From: Narthecium ossifragum
Lineage: Eukaryota > Streptophyta > Magnoliopsida > Dioscoreales > Nartheciaceae
Assembly (NCBI GenBank): GCA_963920575.1
Contig: OY986967.1
Span: 25,003,648 to 25,067,647 of the forward strand
Length of the DNA: 64,000 nucleotides
Direction: 5' to 3'
The notes under the pieces are model-generated. The model made no database searches and was not told the origin of the DNA. It was given only the letters and a program-made list of their open reading frames with translations. Below are positions 32,101-40,934 of the stretch, piece by piece (position 1 is the first letter of the stretch; each line of letters starts with the position of its first letter). The translations under genes were made by a program, and so were the position numbers.

Positions 32101-35100
32101 GCACAAGCACAGTGAGGCAAAAGGAGACGAAAAATAGTCTTCAACAAACCAAGGGTCAGATTAAACAATATAAACCAGGCCTAAGAAATTAAAATGAAGA
32201 TTGGTGATCAAACTAATTAGTAAAACACAATGGGAAGACAAATACAGCCACCAGCTAAAATATCTCACATTGTCTATAAAAAGTCACTTCATTGAAGACA
32301 TGTAACATAAGAGATACTTACATGAAGGCCATCTGTGCGCATGTATGTAATCAGTCCCATGGCCTCGTCGTTCGATAACTTGATTCCCTCATACAGCTTC
32401 TGAGCCAACTGCACTTGAATAATGAAGCAAATAAGTAAATTTACCCTGCTCTTAATGATGACTTTTTCATAGGGCGTGTTTGGTTGGCTTGAAGTAGAGC
32501 TGGAGTCACTTTACAAAAAAAATTAGCGTTGAAGTGAAATTGAAGTCATTTCAAACCACTTTACCCCCAAGGCAAATTTAGCTTCCACTTTCGGATTTGA
32601 CTTCCGACGATTTTGACCCAAAGTCATTGAAATGGCTCGCCGGGAAGTGGTAAATAATATTAATAATATCGTACTATAATAAAAAATTAATATAAATGAG
32701 TCCCACATGTCACGTGTCACCTTGTGATTGGTCCACATCATCCAAAATAATATTATTTTAATTTAAAATTTATTAAAATATTAATATTTTAATTTAAAAA
32801 TTATTAAAATATTAAAAATTTAATATTAAAAATTATTAAAATATTAAAAATTTAATATCAAAAATATTATTTTAATAATTTAATATTAAAAATATTATTT
32901 TAATTATTAAAAATCTCTGAAATTGTCCACGGTTGGGGGTGATCATATCTCCACTTCAAGCACCAACCAAACACCAAAACTTAAAAACTCCCAGAAAGCC
33001 ACTAAAGTGACTCCCCAAAAAATCACTCCACCTCAACTCACTTCTCAGCAACCAAACATTCCCATAAGAGATATCTTCTAGATAAACAAAGAAATGGAAT
33101 TAAATACACATAAAAGAATATATGCTCTGCAACCAACACGAACATAAAACCCAAGAAGACATGAAACTCATCATTGCATACCCCAAATTGAAAAACTAAA
33201 ACCGAAAAAAGCTAAAACTTCAATGACTTGGCGGTTTCAAGAACAATTGTACTCAAATAGATGTTTCATCAACTAAAAAAATAAAACAACAAAAAAGTGT
33301 TTGGTATCCACTCAAAGTGCCTATCTAAATTGAAACCCTATTAGTAGAACATACAAAGGTAGGATTTTACCACAACAAACATCCTGCTACTGCAAGATTT
33401 AGCACCCCATTCCCTTCGAAACAATTTCTGGATATTGCATTCAGAAACGCCCAAATGAGGACAGTCGGATACGTTATTCTTATGGTAGAAAGCTAGCTTA
33501 GAAGAATTAAACTTCTTTCATGTAAGCATCACATAATCATGGACTGCATAAAGAGGTCAACTTTGGCACAACATTGTACTAATAAGCACTTTAGGAGGTC
33601 AGTTTCTGTCTAGGCTTCAAAATGGTGGATAGAGATAGGCAAAAGTTCCTTGCTTATAACATGTATCATGACATAGGTGATTGCGGATAAATAATAAGTT
33701 CTAAAATTGGCTGAAAGCAAAATGCTTCACCTGCCTTACAAACTCGGAGAGACCTGCTGCTCTCTCACGCCCACAAGATCACACAGATAACGATCCCATG
33801 CAAAAAGAAAAGGACGAAAGAAAGGCAGGATAATCAAGCAAATTTACAAACCAGATAGGGAAAGGAAAGAGATAGGTTCCACACTGCATAACCTGTCCCC
33901 TTGAACCCTTGAATCTCCTACCAATTCCTTCGCTTCCATTACTAAGACAATGGCTGGATAATTTCTTGTACCTATCTTATCCATTAGATATATTTTGCTC
34001 AAGTTTGCAGGACCCAACAGGTTCAAAATAAAGAAAGGTCCATGGCAATCAAAAACAAATTTTGCCAAGACTAAGAAACGATTTGAGAATGTCTACGTAT
34101 ACAAGTCATGACAGCTCTATCCTAAAGCAAGTTCCTTTCGTCTTCACTAAACTTGACGGTGAAACAATCTTAGCAGTTAGCACTAGTCTAACTAAAAGCG
34201 GTACGAAAGAAAAGACCACCATGGATTTCTGTGCCGGTCGGCAAGGACCAATACTTATCATATCAGGAGGATATTGACACCATATGCCATGCCGACCAGC
34301 ACAGGCCGTGCCCACACTGGCAATCCTATCGACCAGCAAAGAGTGTGCCAGGGGCATGGTAATCCATGAGGAGCACCATTGTGATTTTCTCCATGTCCAA
34401 CTGGCATAAAGTGAATAAATCAACAAACAAGTACCTGAACCAAATGATAATTTTTCTAAGTTTACAAGTGCCACCTATTCATTAAAAGAAGCAAAGAAAA
34501 CAAAGCAATAGTACAATTACAATGGTACTTTAGTCAGGCTTGCAAGTAATAATTCTGAAACAAAATCGCCAACTTACAAAATGCAACCTGATGAAGGACC
34601 AAAAATGCACATAAGGCACATACTACAGAAGGTATAGGTTCTCTCAACTAATCAATATAGGAAAAGATATGAAAGAAGAAATCGTCCAACCAATACATAG
34701 AACAAGACAATTGGAAATAAGCAATAGTGTGTATATGTGCTTGCATGTACACATATGAGTGTCTGTCTAGCTAGATAGAATCACGCACGCATAGAACTAG
34801 GGGATGAGTCTGCTTCCATCTCTCTACCAAACATGAAGCCCAGTATTGAAGACTTCAAGTGCATGAAACTGCCACTATAAGTGTCTGCCTAGACAGATAG
34901 AAGCACACATGCACATGCACAAAAATTGTGTAGAATATCTAAAAGATGAGAATAATGCGAACCTTCATTGTATAAGAAGCAGTAAAATGCAATTGGCTAG
35001 TAGAGTCCTGCTGAAGAGAGGATGTTATATAAGGCATTGGAGAACTTCTGTGAGATGTACTGCTTTTTACACATTTCACCGAAAATTCTGAGGACAAAAT

Positions 35101-38100
35101 CCGCTTTTTGATAGTCTCTGCCTCTGCATGAGTGGACACTGAAAGCTGATTTAACTTCCTTGAAGCAAGATGAGTCAGATGCGTGTGAATATGATGTTTG
35201 TCATTTAGTTGATATGGATATTGAAAATCAGCCAGGACAGTCCAATATTCTTGTGGTTTAAATCGCTCAATCTCCATCTCTCTATCACATATGAGACCCA
35301 ATGCTGCAGACTGCACTCGTCCAGCTGACTGGCAACCCGGCAATTTTCTCCAAAGCAATGGTGATATACTGAACCCAATCAAATAATCCAGGGCACGTCG
35401 TGCAAGATAAGCATTGACCAAGTCTTCATCTATATCTCTAGGAGTCTGCAGAGCACTTTTTATGGATGATTCTGTTATCTCATGAAAGACAACCCTTGCA
35501 ACCCTAACGTTTTCTTTCAAGGCATCTTGCTGCTGCAACATTTCAGTAATATGCCAAGCAATAGCTTCTCCTTCTCGATCAGGATCAGAAGCAAGGATCA
35601 GATTCCCAGCCCTGAAATAAATCAAAACAAACAAATCAGGAAAACTGAGACACACATAGACTTTCCGAGTACAATGATGACTCTAAAATGACAGTCAAAG
35701 GATCCATGCAAATACGATGACAACTCTAAACAAAGACACCTGCCCAACTTGGGTGCATATTTCAACGAGAAGAAAAACTACTAAGCAAGTTGTTTATAAT
35801 GACTTGTGTAGATTGTTTGCCAATTGATCTACCTCCCACAATAGTTGATACCATAAATTGCCATGCATATCAGCATGGACTGTGCCCACAAACACGTATC
35901 ATGCTGATAATACTAGTACTCGACATAGGCTCCATGCCAAGCACATTTCCCTCCTAAAAAAGCTCCATACCATCGGCACAAGCAATGTATCGTGCCCGCC
36001 AAAGACCGGCATGACAATCTTTGGTTGATACCTCATAACTAAGGATGAGAAGACTTACAGTTTTGCTTTAGACAAGTTCCAAATGGCTTTGGCAAAATTA
36101 CCAAGCTTTACAATGTCCCTAAAGCTTATTTATCAAAGCGTAGAAAAGAACAAAGGAAAAGGAGACCCATATCTATTGCATCAATGCAAGGACATTAACT
36201 GAAGCAAAAAGCTACATTTCATCCATTATCATAACTAACTAGAACCATAAAACAAACTCTTAGCGTCATAACCTGTCACATGCTATGCTTTGACTGTAGC
36301 TGTGTGTCATTGGGTAACTCATCTAAAATCAAGTCATGGCCTGGATATCCTCACGACCTGGGTGTGGGACACCAGAAACATGTGCAATAAAACACCATCC
36401 TGGCACTCTTGATTGCTGTGTGACTACTGATTAATTGGATTATAAGCTTCAGGATTTAATTGGAGGCAATAAGCTCTTGGAGTACAATAAGCTGCTAAAT
36501 AAGTCCACGGCATATGTTGAGATCTAAAATCAAAGCTGCTAAATATGCCCACGATAGATGTTGAGATCTAACTTCACGATCAACTTCATGCAAAACGTGG
36601 ATTGCTTAATTTCCAGTAACAACTTTTGGAGCATTCAGGCAATGGTCTTAAACCCATTAATTTACAATGCAGAAAACTTCCACGTCGCCTTTCTGAATAC
36701 TAAGGCTCCGTTTGGGCTTGTGGTGTGTTTATTATGGCTGTGGTGAGGTGTGGTGTATTTGTAAACAATTTGGCATATCACATTGATAAGTGTGGTACAA
36801 AAACACGTTTATGTAGTTTGTTGTTTGAATGTGTGTTTAGTTTCAACTATGGTGTAGTCAAATATTAGTTTTTTCATTCGAAAATCGGTTACGATCTTGT
36901 TTCTATGTTTTTTACACCGCAGTCGAGATGCAGTCAAATGGAAGCACCTATTAACTGCGTCAATTTTGGCACAGTTTGAGTGTGGTCCCCACCAGTCAAT
37001 AACTTCCCAAACATGTTTATTAGGAACACAGCCGGTCCACAAAAAAAAAGTGTGTTTCGGCATCACAAACGCACTCCCAAACGGACCCTAAGCCTGCGTT
37101 TGGTATGGGAATAAGCTATTCCAGGTTAAGGGATTTTGGGGTTAACAAACCTGAAATAAGGGGTGGGAAAAGTGGGAACAAAGTAGAAATGGTTACTTGG
37201 AATAACAAAAAATAGGGTGGTGGAAGTAGGTGGAATAGGGATAAATGTGTAATGATTACTTGGGATAGCAAAAAAATGTTTGGGGATAAGTATGGAATAC
37301 CAAACATGGGCTAAGGCCCTGATTGGTTTGGGGATAGGGGCTTATCCCCTCCTTTATCCTCAAACATAATGGGGATAGCAAAATAGGGATAATGTGGGAT
37401 AATGTGGACCATCCCAAAAAACGGGGATAGAACTTATCCTATCCCCGTTTAACTTCACCCTGATTTCTATTCTCATTTCTATCCCACCAAGTAAAAAAGT
37501 TATTTTGGCATATCCCCACTCATTATCCCAACTTTTCTAACCCCAAAATCCCTTAACCCGGAATAGCCTATCCTCTTACCAAACGACACCTAAATGCCCA
37601 GCTATGATCAAATTGAGTTAAGATGCTGCTTTTACTGATTGTGAATGTCATCAGATTCAGGTTGGAAAAATGAAAACAATGAGGATAACACATCAATATT
37701 CCCAGAACTAATAATCATGATGGTAGTTTATATTGCAATTGGAACAGAAAGTAGAAACATACCCATTTAGTGCTACCTTAATACTTTTGAGATGAGTCCA
37801 AGCTGAAGCAGGAACCTCCCATACCATGCTAAAGTCATCATCAGGACGCACAGATCTTGACCTTCCAGCCAAGTCCCTCACATGCCCATAACTAGGAATC
37901 ACTTCAAACATATCTCCAAGATAATTCTGGATAACTTTTGCTTTTGTAACAGATTCCACAACTACAACTGATTTGCATAATGGTGGATACAAAGGCCCAA
38001 ATTGCCCCTTCTTGCTCTTGGAGCTTCCAACTGGAAACTCCTTTTTGCTATTTTGAGTTTCATCAGACACACCAATAGTGCTCAGCTTATTTTCGCTTGA

Positions 38101-39966
38101 TGATGTTTTTGAACTCTTAGCCTCGGCCATAGCAGAGGCAGATGTAGCACTTCTTGCATTGAGTTCTCCATCCTTCTTCTTACTACTTGTCTGTTGCTTC
38201 TTTTTACCTGGAGATTTGGTGACCTGAGTCTTACTACTACTCTTTCTTGCACCTTTCTTTTTTGTACTATCTTTCATGACCTTTTTTTCGACCTCTGTGG
38301 CATTAGCAGTCGCAGCAACCGACTCATTGGGATTCTTGCCACTAGATGGTCCGGAAAATGCAGAAGCTTCTTCACTGTTAATGCTGCTGCAAACAGTTAG
38401 TGCCTTTTGCCTTCTTAATCCATTTGATGTATTAAGCGAAGAATCAAGACCTCTGAACTGTCCATCTTTGAGGACTAAATTATCACCAACCTTCCGAGAT
38501 CTTACTCTAAAGTGAAACTTTTTAGTCTTTGATGAGAAGAGCCTTTTAGATATGAGTTCATGAGACAATGACTCTAATCTAGAACTACCACTATATACAA
38601 ACAATCCATAAGTAGTATTTCCGGTTGTTAAACGCAAAGGAATGCTACTACCAAATTTCTTTCTGTCAGCATCTCCCGAGCTAATCAGATTACTTGTAAC
38701 CTTAAGCCGAGTTGGTTTACCAACCATTCCACCATCACCAAATGATGTGCAGATGCAGCGACCTGGAAAGTTGTGAAGCACCCCATGTTGATACTGCCAA
38801 ATCAAACACAACAAAGAGAAAAAACAGAGGTGGTTCAGAAACCAGCAAAATGGAAATGGCCATGAATGGATGGCTAACCATTTTATATAGTCGATCAGAG
38901 AGGAAGAAAAATGAACAACAGGGATGATAAGATCAGAAAAACAGGAATAAAATCATAAGGTAAAACCACCAACCATCAGACTCCAACAGGCAGTACAATA
39001 TACTACGGAAGTCAACTTTGACTTCAAGTAGCAACAACGAAAACTAAAGACGGTGCTTTTTGCACCACCCACATGCTAAAAAGACAGCACTTATGCCGGG
39101 GCAAACAACCATCACACACGAGAAAAGTGTTGATCCGATGTGAAATCTCAGTCATATCCATCATAGGAAATGGCACATGTTCCCCCCAAGCCATAGCTTT
39201 CCTGTAAGAATATTATTAAGAAGTATGAAACATGAAATTCAAAGATTTTGCACTCAACTGACTCCTTCCAATCAGCTGAAATTCTCAATAAGCATATGCT
39301 AGATATGCATAAACACATCATAGATGGGTCAAAGAGAGATCATTGAGAGTCAATTCATCATTTCTGACAGCCAAACATGAACACTACTTCTTGAAATCAA
39401 ATAGTAAGGAACTAAGAATAAAAGGAACTTCTATTCCGCCCAATAACTCAAATGTTATATTAAAGGCCACCATCAATGAGAAAAAGAAGCCGCACCATTA
39501 TTCACAACGTCATGCTCCACCATACTTTCCCATTAAATCCTATTACCTATAAGTTCCACATACGCAAATAAAGAACGGGCTAAAGAAAGTAGCCTTGCAT
39601 AGTAGTCACCATGTCTAGTATCTCAAGTAGTTTGCTAAATCACACATCCACACAAATTACAAGTATAAGCGTACAATTCAAGAAATGCTAAGATGACAAC
39701 TATTCCATCCCCGAGAAACTAGATAGGGGCGTATAGAACAAAATGTAGAATGTCTTCATGCACGAAGGATGGTGGCATGCTTGCAATCCAAAACTCCAGC
39801 ACCGGTTTCCGCCCAAAGCTAGACCCCGAAGCCTAAACTTAACACAAAAAAAAAAAAAAAGAATCAGGGATGGGTTTTCAAGCGACGTTACCATGGTGGA
39901 GAGAAACCGGGAAGGTTCAGAGACGTTCCTCGTCGTCGCAAACAACCTACGCAGCTGCAAAGCCAT
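8121..39966 (-). CDS. DNA topoisomerase I, bacterial type (type IA), organelle-targeted; 21 exons
   Basis: This enzyme relaxes negatively supercoiled DNA through a 5'-phosphotyrosine intermediate; plant members act in plastid and/or mitochondrion. Exons are 39966-39892, 38793-37763, 35611-34963, 32408-32322, 31175-31129, 29682-29573, 27870-27770, 26622-26530, 26098-26015, 25731-25648, 25494-25426, 23132-23073, 22725-22654, 19855-19748, 19646-19570, 19419-19336, 12608-12497, 12356-12267, 11723-11658, 11581-11486 and 8249-8121. They join in phase to 1,107 residues. Landmarks in order: an Arg/Ser-rich targeting leader; a Lys/Ser-rich linker; Toprim start VVVVESVTKAK with DPDREGEA (Asp378, Asp380, Glu382); catalytic Tyr607 in GLITYMRTDG; QEAHEAIRPT; one Cys4 zinc ribbon (Cys914, 917, 937, 943); and C-terminal topoisomerase repeats such as NGPYGYYVQLGED and FGFSIRHRRTIAP. 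One intron (after exon 14) is GC-AG; all others are GT-AG. The gene spans 31.8 kb because of TE-swollen introns, yet shows no disruption. Confidence 0.95.
8784..9545. mobile_element. Putative non-autonomous DNA transposon with inverted ends
   Basis: Left-end sequence reading AATTACATAAATTTCC and ACAAGGTTACCCCG recurs inverted at 9460-9510 as GGGGTAGCCTTGTAAATT and GGAAATTTAGGGGTAATTG. The right end carries about 40 extra bases (GGGGTATATATGAAATTTCCCC). The interior has short open frames with no recognised domain. The superfamily is unknown and I could not define a target-site duplication. Confidence 0.45.
9835..10250. repeat. ATCGGTA foldback element with about 90-bp inverted arms
   Basis: The left arm (about 9835-9915, with AATCGGTAGTGGGATATCGA and CCAATACCGATGAACTA) is closely mirrored by the right arm (about 10150-10250, reading inverted). 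The arms end in ATCAATGGATCGGTATCTC on both sides. A second element (9921-10123) sits between the arms. Confidence 0.6.
9921..10123. mobile_element. Small MITE nested in the ATCGGTA foldback
   Basis: Imperfect terminal inverted repeats begin GGGTCTGTTTGGC on the left and GTGTGTGTTTGGC on the right (read inverted), with TATCC-containing subterminal matches. TCA (or CTCA) flanks both sides as a possible target duplication. The interior is GC-rich with CCGCGGGTACC repeats. GTTTGG-type ends recall Tourist/PIF-Harbinger MITEs, but the duplicated trinucleotide is not the usual TAA or TTA. Confidence 0.45.
13076..13475 (+). repeat. 5' LTR of the chromovirus
   Basis: It begins TGATAGGCACGG and ends CTTGATCTTATCA, giving TG..CA termini. 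Compared with the 3' LTR I see one difference, CGCAGACCC here against CGCAAACCC there. A TATA-like GTATAAAAGG lies near 13316. Confidence 0.95.
13507..18168 (+). pseudogene. Chromovirus gag-pol frame with three in-frame TGA stops
   Basis: A single frame of 1,554 codons runs from the ATG at 13507 (30 nt after the LTR) to TAG at 18166-18168, inside the 3' LTR. In order: gag; a zinc-knuckle-like CFNCDERFTPGHKC near 14560; protease LIDSGSTHNFI (about 14808); reverse transcriptase with LDLRAGYHQIRV and FFDDILIYS (about 15820); RNase H with VVETDASGEGIGAVL (about 16252); integrase with an HHCC zinc region (about 16850-16975) and the DDE core (ISMDF, SDRDRVF, STAYHPQTDGQTEV); and a chromodomain (about 17930-18080). 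TGA codons at 14272-14274, 14536-14538 and 17620-17622 interrupt it without changing frame. No frameshifts are seen. The copy is therefore probably defective although structurally complete. Confidence 0.93.
18114..18513 (+). repeat. 3' LTR of the chromovirus
   Basis: It is 400 bp long, like the 5' LTR, and identical except for one base. The polypurine tract AAGGGGGGGAGAA precedes it. The gag-pol frame extends 55 bases into it. Confidence 0.95.
20240..20530. repeat. Dispersed GGCATG/GTGCC-type repeat, copy 1
   Basis: The segment is rich in GCCATG, CGTGCC and GGCACGA words and ends in GGCAATCCTTGG. It resembles segments near 23540, 27120, 34230 and 35850 in other introns of the same gene, so it is likely one copy of a decayed MITE-like family. 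Boundaries are approximate. Confidence 0.35.
20531..22653. other. Remainder of a topoisomerase intron; TE-like sequence
   Basis: Between exons 13 and 14 the intron contains GC-richer patches at 20740-20850 (GGCGCCTTG-type palindromic words) and 21260-21910, which look like old transposon fragments. No domain or terminal structure could be recognised. Confidence 0.3.
23690..24130. repeat. Degenerate tandem repeat (minisatellite) with GATCTAGTCGAGGA core
   Basis: About six diverged units share the core TGGATCTAGTCGAGGATGAC followed by GAGGCT-GGAGGAGGT-type sequence and GACC. The spacing is irregular, about 60-80 bp. It sits in the intron between exons 12 and 11 of the topoisomerase gene. The open frames across it are a by-product of the repeat. 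Confidence 0.6.
24429..24966 (-). pseudogene. hAT-family transposase remnant
   Basis: On the minus strand, 24720-24429 encodes a recognisable hAT C-terminal dimerisation region with FDILAWWKLHVLSSMA, LVSIVASKPTFST, NRVLDERRNIISSNT and LICLKD. The family pattern is MA.DLL..PVSTVASESAFSTGGRVLDERRSSL. A stop codon interrupts it near 24660. Upstream, 24918-24790 is an acidic open frame (MDPRDLDLENQDF) that may be the N-terminal part. The large middle of a transposase is missing, so this is a deleted, inactive copy. Confidence 0.75.
27120..27350. repeat. Dispersed GGCATG/GTGCC-type repeat, copy with captured exon fragment
   Basis: It starts near GGTTGCCATGCCAGTCTTTAG and ends near TAGTATGGCAATCACTGG, which are roughly inverted. 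Inside is a 30-bp perfect copy of part of topoisomerase exon 11 (27166-27195 matches 25456-25485). It lies in the intron between exons 8 and 7. Confidence 0.5.
29683..31128 (-). other. Topoisomerase intron 5; no other feature seen
   Basis: This AT-rich GT-AG intron joins the VKER exon to the YGKTYV exon. I see no transposon structure or coding similarity in it. Intron 6 (27871-29572) is similar. Confidence 0.6.
32472..33063. mobile_element. Tourist-like MITE with AT-rich core
   Basis: Terminal inverted repeats are GGGCGTGTTTGGTTGGCTTG on the left and (inverted) GGGAATGTTTGGTTGCTGAG on the right, flanked by ATA on both sides (32469-32471 and 33064-33066). The middle (32740-32910) is made of ATTAAAATATTAAAAATT-type units. 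The ends fit PIF/Harbinger MITEs, although the flanking trinucleotide is not the usual TAA or TTA. Confidence 0.6.
34205..34385. repeat. Dispersed GGCATG/GTGCC-type repeat
   Basis: The segment has GTGCCGGTCGGCAAGGACC, CATGCCGACC and GTGCCAGGGGCATGG words like the other copies of this family in the topoisomerase introns. Ends are approximate. Confidence 0.35.
35830..36035. repeat. Dispersed GGCATG/GTGCC-type repeat
   Basis: It contains CACGTATCATGCTGATAATA, which recurs at 40478-40498, and ends in CCGGCATGACAATCTTTGG, similar to the start of the copy at 27120. This supports a dispersed family. Confidence 0.4.
36704..37088. mobile_element. Tourist-like MITE, first of three in a row
   Basis: It begins GGCTCCGTTTGGGCTTGTGG and ends CTCCCAAACGGACCC, with TAA on both sides (36701-36703 and 37089-37091). 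These ends and the TAA duplication are the signature of PIF/Harbinger (Tourist) MITEs. Confidence 0.75.
37092..37311. mobile_element. Tourist-like MITE, second of three in a row
   Basis: It begins GCCTGCGTTTGGTATGG and ends CCATGTTTGGTATTCC when read inverted (GGAATACCAAACATGGGC on the plus strand). TAA lies at 37089-37091 and 37312-37314, so its left flank is the right flank of the preceding MITE. Confidence 0.7.
37315..37590. mobile_element. Tourist-like MITE, third of three in a row
   Basis: It begins GGCCCTGATTGGTTTGGGG and ends TTACCAAACGACACC, flanked by TAA (37312-37314 and 37591-37593). Its right subterminal part (TAACCCCAAAATCCCTTAAC) is the inverted homologue of the left part of the second MITE. 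Confidence 0.7.
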
Positions 39967-40170
39967 CAAAACTCTCCAAGATTCCCACCAAAACTGGTCT
40001 CCGTTGAAGCTGTTGACAAAGAAGGATTAGTATAGAGCATGGAGGTGGACTTGATGCTGGTGGCGGGCAGATACCGTACCTCGGGAATTCTAGGGTTAGG
40101 GTTCTGGCTCGGGGGCGGCATCAGTCGCAGAGCATAGGATTGAGGAGGGATAGAGAGAGAGGGGTTTGTA
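39967..40170 (-). promoter_or_regulatory. Topoisomerase 5' UTR with probable leader intron and telobox
   Basis: On the minus strand the leader has a likely 70-nt intron (40079-40010). It starts with GAG|GTACGG and ends with TACTAATCCTTCTTTGTCAACAG, which contains a perfect branch-point word and pyrimidine tract. Upstream, at 40091-40103, AACCCTAACCCTA matches the plant telobox, common near start sites of organelle- and translation-related genes. A CT-rich tract near 40150 may mark the transcription start. Confidence 0.5.
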
Positions 40171-40934
40171 AAAAATGAAGGGGTTTTAGAGAGAGACGAG
40201 GGGATAGGGGAGGGAGCGGGTTTGAAACCGCGGAAACGGGAAAAAAGGCCGTCACCCGTTAGGGGTCCGGGTGACGCAAATGGGCTGGGCTTTACTTTAG
40301 GCCCGTTAGTCTAATCTAATGACCGTTGGGATCTTCGAATTTTATATTAGGTGGCATTTGAAGTCTTGGATATAAATCATTGTATTGGTGTAAAGAAAGT
40401 TGTATTCCCATGTTTATTAGTTCCTTGAATTTGTCGTGTTCCAAATATTTGAATGATAGGATTAGCTTGCTGGTAGGCACGTATCATGCTGATAATATTT
40501 TTTTTTCCCGGCAAAATACATGTACTATATACTTGAAATAATGTGATTCGCAGATTGAGAACCACAGTTTGGCCAATCAAAACCAAAAGAAAAGGTGACA
40601 TTCTCCTATCTCAAAGATATGAGAATGCCAAGAGCATTTTAAAAAAATGGAACCTGAGTCAGTTAATGGACATTCGTAGCATAAGATTCCTCAAAAATAC
40701 AATCCTCAAGACTTCAAGAAGCAACATTCTGTACAATCTACATAAGCTACAGCTAATTATACAACAAAAATGAAAGAAAACCTCTCTTGTATGATCCCAA
40801 CAACAATCTACTAGCAATTGGTGTAGACTTGGAGAATACTGATACTTCCCCTCTCGTGGCAAACCACCCAAACCTCAGAGCTAAGATGAAAGGAAAACAC
40901 AAGCACACAAAAACAGGCACTTCATCTGAAAACA
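40171..40934. other. Gap between hydrolase 3' end and topoisomerase promoter
   Basis: It contains the probable 3' UTR of the hydrolase (minus) and a short fragment of the GGCATG/GTGCC repeat family near 40478-40500. No coding region is supported. Confidence 0.4.
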
